Of a stretch of 8,983 nt of DNA, positions 6,674 to 8,983 are shown piece by piece. Every line of letters begins with the position of its first letter. Positions within the stretch are counted from its first letter, which is position 1. A program made the translations under genes and the position numbers. The notes under the pieces are model-generated. The model did no database searches, was not told where the DNA came from, and was given only the letters and a program-made list of their open reading frames with translations. The DNA lies in NCBI GenBank assembly GCA_009691925.1, contig SIAG01000159.1, positions 1 to 8,983 of the forward strand, given 5' to 3'. This DNA comes from Planctomycetaceae bacterium. GTDB taxonomy: Bacteria > Planctomycetota > Planctomycetia > Pirellulales > UBA1268.

Positions 6674-6717
6674 CGATCCCCTCAGGCGGTGGGCCGCGGC
6701 CTGCTCCGCAGCCCCGG

Positions 6718-7401
6718 TCAGCCGCCGACGGCTAGGCTCCGCCAGCCGGCAGACCGGGCCGCCGCGACGTCGAGCCGGGGATCGTCGCCGACCAGGAGCA
6801 GCTCCCCGGACGTGGCCTTGAGCCGGGCCTCGACGGCACGGAAGAACGCCGCCGCCGGTTTCCGCCAGCCGAGCTCCGACGAAGCGAAGACATGCGTCGC
6901 CAGGCGGAGCGGATCGACGGCCTCGGCGATCGCCATCAGCCGCTCGTCGAAATTGCTCGCCAGCGCTACGCCGCAGCCAGCGCCGAGGGCCGCCTGCACG
7001 AGTCGCTGCCCCTGCTCGAGAGGACGCCACGACCTGGGATCGGCAAAATGCCCCCACAGATCGGCAAACACCAGCTCGCGGACCCCGCCCTGGGCCTCGG
7101 CCGCGAACACCTCGTGGACGATCCCCCGCCACCGTTGAACCTCCCGGGTCCGGCTCGTGGCGTAGGGGGGGATGGCGGCGGCGTCGATCGCTTCCTGACG
7201 CTGCCACGCCGCGGCGAATCTCCCCCGCAAGTCCTCGGCCGAACACTCGATCCCCTGCCGCCGGGCGGCAAACTGATAGGCCACCGGGACCGTCGGCCAA
7301 GGCTCGACGAGCGTGCCGACGACATCGAACACAACGACCCTCACCCCGGGAGGGGGGAAAGTCACCGACAGAGAAGGGGGCTCGGGGTCGACATCGGGCA
7401 T
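6718..7401 (-). CDS. HAD-superfamily hydrolase, subfamily IA (HDHD3/REG-2-like)
   Basis: The 227-residue product shows the HAD motifs in order: motif I VVVFDVVGTLV (residues 22-32, nucleophile D26), a helical cap (about 38-125), motif II LASNFD (148-152, S149), motif III lysine K181 in GWRKPAAAFF, and motif IV LLVGDDPRLD (202-211). HAD phosphatases form a phospho-aspartate on the first Asp of DxD. Here the second Asp, the usual general acid, is valine (V28). Replacement at this position is familiar in the REG-2/HDHD3-like group, where DAVGTL is common, so the protein may have a different activity or be a weak phosphatase. DLWGHFADPRSWRPLEQG between cap and core also resembles that group. No signal peptide is present, so it is cytoplasmic. 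The ATG at 7401 lacks a clear Shine-Dalgarno and gives a proline-rich leader of about 19 residues. GTG codons at residues 13 and 20 are alternative starts. It follows the RseP-like gene by 69 bases and may be co-transcribed with it. Confidence 0.9.
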   Translation of the reverse strand: MPDVDPEPPSLSVTFPPPGVRVVVFDVVGTLVEPWPTVPVAYQFAARRQGIECSAEDLRGRFAAAWQRQEAIDAAAIPPYATSRTREVQRWRGIVHEVFAAEAQGGVRELVFADLWGHFADPRSWRPLEQGQRLVQAALGAGCGVALASNFDERLMAIAEAVDPLRLATHVFASSELGWRKPAAAFFRAVEARLKATSGELLLVGDDPRLDVAAARSAGWRSLAVGG

Positions 7402-7470
7402 GGGCGGTGTGCCGGCGCAGTTTCTCCGGACGGGCGGGCCACCGCTTCGGACGACCGGCCGGCTTCCCCG

Positions 7471-8983
7471 CTACTTCGCGGGGACGAACCGGGAGACCAG
7501 CCCGAGGTCGAGACCGAACACCCAGAACATCAATGTGAGGATGAGGGCCAAGCCGAGATAGGACAGCGCGATCACCACGCGCTCGCTCGGTGGCCGGCCC
7601 GTCACCCATTCATAGATTAAGAAAACCATATGCCCGCCATCGAGAACGGGGATGGGGAGAAAGTTGACGACCGCCAGATTAGCGCTCAACATCGTGAGGA
7701 AGAGGAGGAGCGTACTGAAGCCCTCCTCGGCCGCTCCGCCGGCCTGCTGGAGGATCGCCATCGGCCCTCCCAGGAGGCGGGCACTGATCTGCCGGCTCCA
7801 GAGCTTCTGCAGGAACCGGTAGACCATCGAAAGATCCTCCAGCGCCGTCGAGAGCCCACGCGACAGCGCCGCGCCGACCGTAGTCGCCCGCTCGGTCTTG
7901 AAGACCTGTGCGAAGATCAGCCCGCGATCGACGAGAAACTCCCCCGGCACGACCGCCGGCTGGAGGGTCACGTCGCGCCGGCCGCCGCCGTTCTCGATCG
8001 TCACCTCGACTTCCGCCCCGGCGGCGAGCTGTTGCATCACGGCGATCACGCCGGGCCAATTCGGCTCGGCTTCAGACAGGGTCACCCAGGGTCCGACACC
8101 GCCGTCGGCCTCCCCCGGCTCGATGATCCTGACCCGCGACATCTGGTCTCCGGCGACAATCCCTTCCCGGCCGGCGGGACCATTGGGGAAGACCTCGGTC
8201 ACCATCGGGATCACCGGGAGGGCAATCCCGATCGACGACACCGCCAGCGGCGTCGAGCGGATCGGCGAGGCATCGATCCAGGTCACCTCGCGCGGCGTGA
8301 CGGCGAAGGTCTGATCGACCCCGGCCCGCTCGACGACCACTCTCACCGCCGTCCCGACGCGGGCCCGGAGCCGGTCGTCGAGGGTGACAGGATCGCCGAC
8401 CGGCGCCCCGTCGACCGACACGAGCCGATCCCCCTTTTCGAGCCCCGCATCGGCGGCCGGCGAGCCATCCTGCACCGCCTGGATCGCGGCGGCGGTCATC
8501 GCCATGCCGAGCGACTTTCGCGGCTGGGGGGGAAGCTCGACTTCGAGCCGCTCCCCCTTCCGCTCGACCGCGAGCGTCACGGCCCGATCGCGGTGGCGCG
8601 AGAGGTAGGCAACAAGCTGTGCGTGGGAATCGAGGGCGGTCCCGTCGACGGCGACGACTCTGTCTCCCCCGACCAGCGGCGGGGTGGCCTGCCCGGCGCT
8701 CCCCGGGAGCTCGGCGGGGAGCGGGTCGAGCAGCTTCAGCGACAGCGGCCCGGAGAGCCCCACCATCGGCGCCCCGCCGTCGGTGTCGGGGCGGAGCGTG
8801 ACCTCGCGGACGTCTGCTTCGCCGGGGCGCCGGACCGTGAAAGCGACTCCCTGCGACAGATCGCCGAGCGTCACCTTCTTCTGCAGCTCCTTGAACACCG
8901 TCACCGGCTTGCCACCGATGGCGACGATCTCGTCGCCGGTCCGCAGCCCGGCCCGCCAGGCGGCGCCACCGGGGCGCACCGCC
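7471..8983 (-). CDS. RseP-like site-2 intramembrane protease with several PDZ domains, N-terminus outside window
   Basis: The frame is open to the right edge, so the N-terminal membrane helix with the HExxH zinc site is missing from view. About 503 residues are visible, numbered here from the GTG codon at 8979, which is an internal valine and not a start. PDZ-like units are PGGAAWRAGLRTGDEIVAIGG and what follows (about 3-64), LVGGDRVVAVDGTALDSHAQL (95-152), GSPAADAGLEKGDRLVSVDG (163-232) and a degenerate fourth unit, NGPAGREGIVAGD, with a long insert (256-342). After these comes LLGGPMAILQQ (402-412), a membrane helix (about 421-440), the LDG motif NFLPIPVLDGGH (439-450) with the third zinc ligand D447, and a last membrane helix (about 467-492). 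This C-terminus matches the E. coli RseP pattern. RseP-type proteases cut membrane-bound regulators such as anti-sigma factors after a first periplasmic cut, and PDZ domains filter the substrates. The TAG stop at 7471 is 69 bases before the HAD gene. Confidence 0.94.
   Translation of the reverse strand, partial: AVRPGGAAWRAGLRTGDEIVAIGGKPVTVFKELQKKVTLGDLSQGVAFTVRRPGEADVREVTLRPDTDGGAPMVGLSGPLSLKLLDPLPAELPGSAGQATPPLVGGDRVVAVDGTALDSHAQLVAYLSRHRDRAVTLAVERKGERLEVELPPQPRKSLGMAMTAAAIQAVQDGSPAADAGLEKGDRLVSVDGAPVGDPVTLDDRLRARVGTAVRVVVERAGVDQTFAVTPREVTWIDASPIRSTPLAVSSIGIALPVIPMVTEVFPNGPAGREGIVAGDQMSRVRIIEPGEADGGVGPWVTLSEAEPNWPGVIAVMQQLAAGAEVEVTIENGGGRRDVTLQPAVVPGEFLVDRGLIFAQVFKTERATTVGAALSRGLSTALEDLSMVYRFLQKLWSRQISARLLGGPMAILQQAGGAAEEGFSTLLLFLTMLSANLAVVNFLPIPVLDGGHMVFLIYEWVTGRPPSERVVIALSYLGLALILTLMFWVFGLDLGLVSRFVPAK

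Noticed and set aside
1..8983. CRISPR array, defence island, transposon or prophage
   Set aside because: I see no regularly spaced repeats, transposase, integrase, terminal inverted repeats or abrupt change of composition; the gene content looks like ordinary chromosomal planctomycete genes.

Overview
The window is very GC-rich and almost fully coding. It looks like chromosomal DNA from a planctomycete, probably of the Pirellulales/Planctomycetales type. This is inferred from gene content, not from a marker gene: a formylglycine-generating-enzyme-like (SUMF1-fold) protein, a secreted PQQ-like beta-propeller whose mature N-terminus reads WLEFRGPGG, a Tat-exported sugar isomerase-like TIM barrel, a secreted HEAT/beta-sandwich protein with a WRIVGPFDN motif, and an RseP-type protease with about four PDZ domains. 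I see no rRNA, tRNA, CRISPR array, insertion sequence, phage gene or attachment site.

Layout, left to right. (1) 1-768, minus: a SUMF1-fold protein whose C-terminus runs off the left edge. (2) 769-1129: a 361-base divergent intergenic region with no gene I can support. (3) 1130-1792, plus: a small exported TPR-like protein, the only plus-strand gene. (4) 1793-3154, minus: a MATE-family transporter, convergent with the TPR gene so that the two stop codons abut as TGATCA. (5) 3217-4419, minus: an exported PQQ-like beta-propeller. (6) 4481-5689, minus: an exported HEAT-like/beta-sandwich protein. (7) 5748-6584, minus: a Tat-exported sugar phosphate isomerase/epimerase-like TIM barrel. (8) 6585-6717: a 133-base gap with a hairpin and a weak -10-like box. 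(9) 6718-7401, minus: a HAD-superfamily hydrolase. (10) 7471-8983, minus: the C-terminal part of an RseP-like site-2 protease, whose N-terminus lies beyond the right edge.

Transcription on the minus strand probably falls into two units. RseP-like and HAD are 69 bases apart. After the 133-base gap, the TIM barrel, HEAT/sandwich, propeller and MATE genes follow with gaps of 58, 61 and about 62 bases (23 if the MATE gene starts at the upstream GTG). The first three products of the second unit all carry export signals, and the fourth is an inner-membrane exporter, so the unit looks like a cell-envelope or periplasmic module. The TIM barrel and the carbohydrate-binding-like sandwich hint at sugar handling, but no substrate can be read from the sequence. 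RseP-like proteases act in regulated intramembrane proteolysis, so the right-hand unit is also envelope-related, but nothing in the window ties it to the left-hand genes.

I did not find a clear new defence or mobile system. The most interesting items are the exported four-gene cluster, the unusual HEAT/beta-sandwich architecture, the multi-PDZ protease and the HAD protein lacking the second motif-I aspartate.
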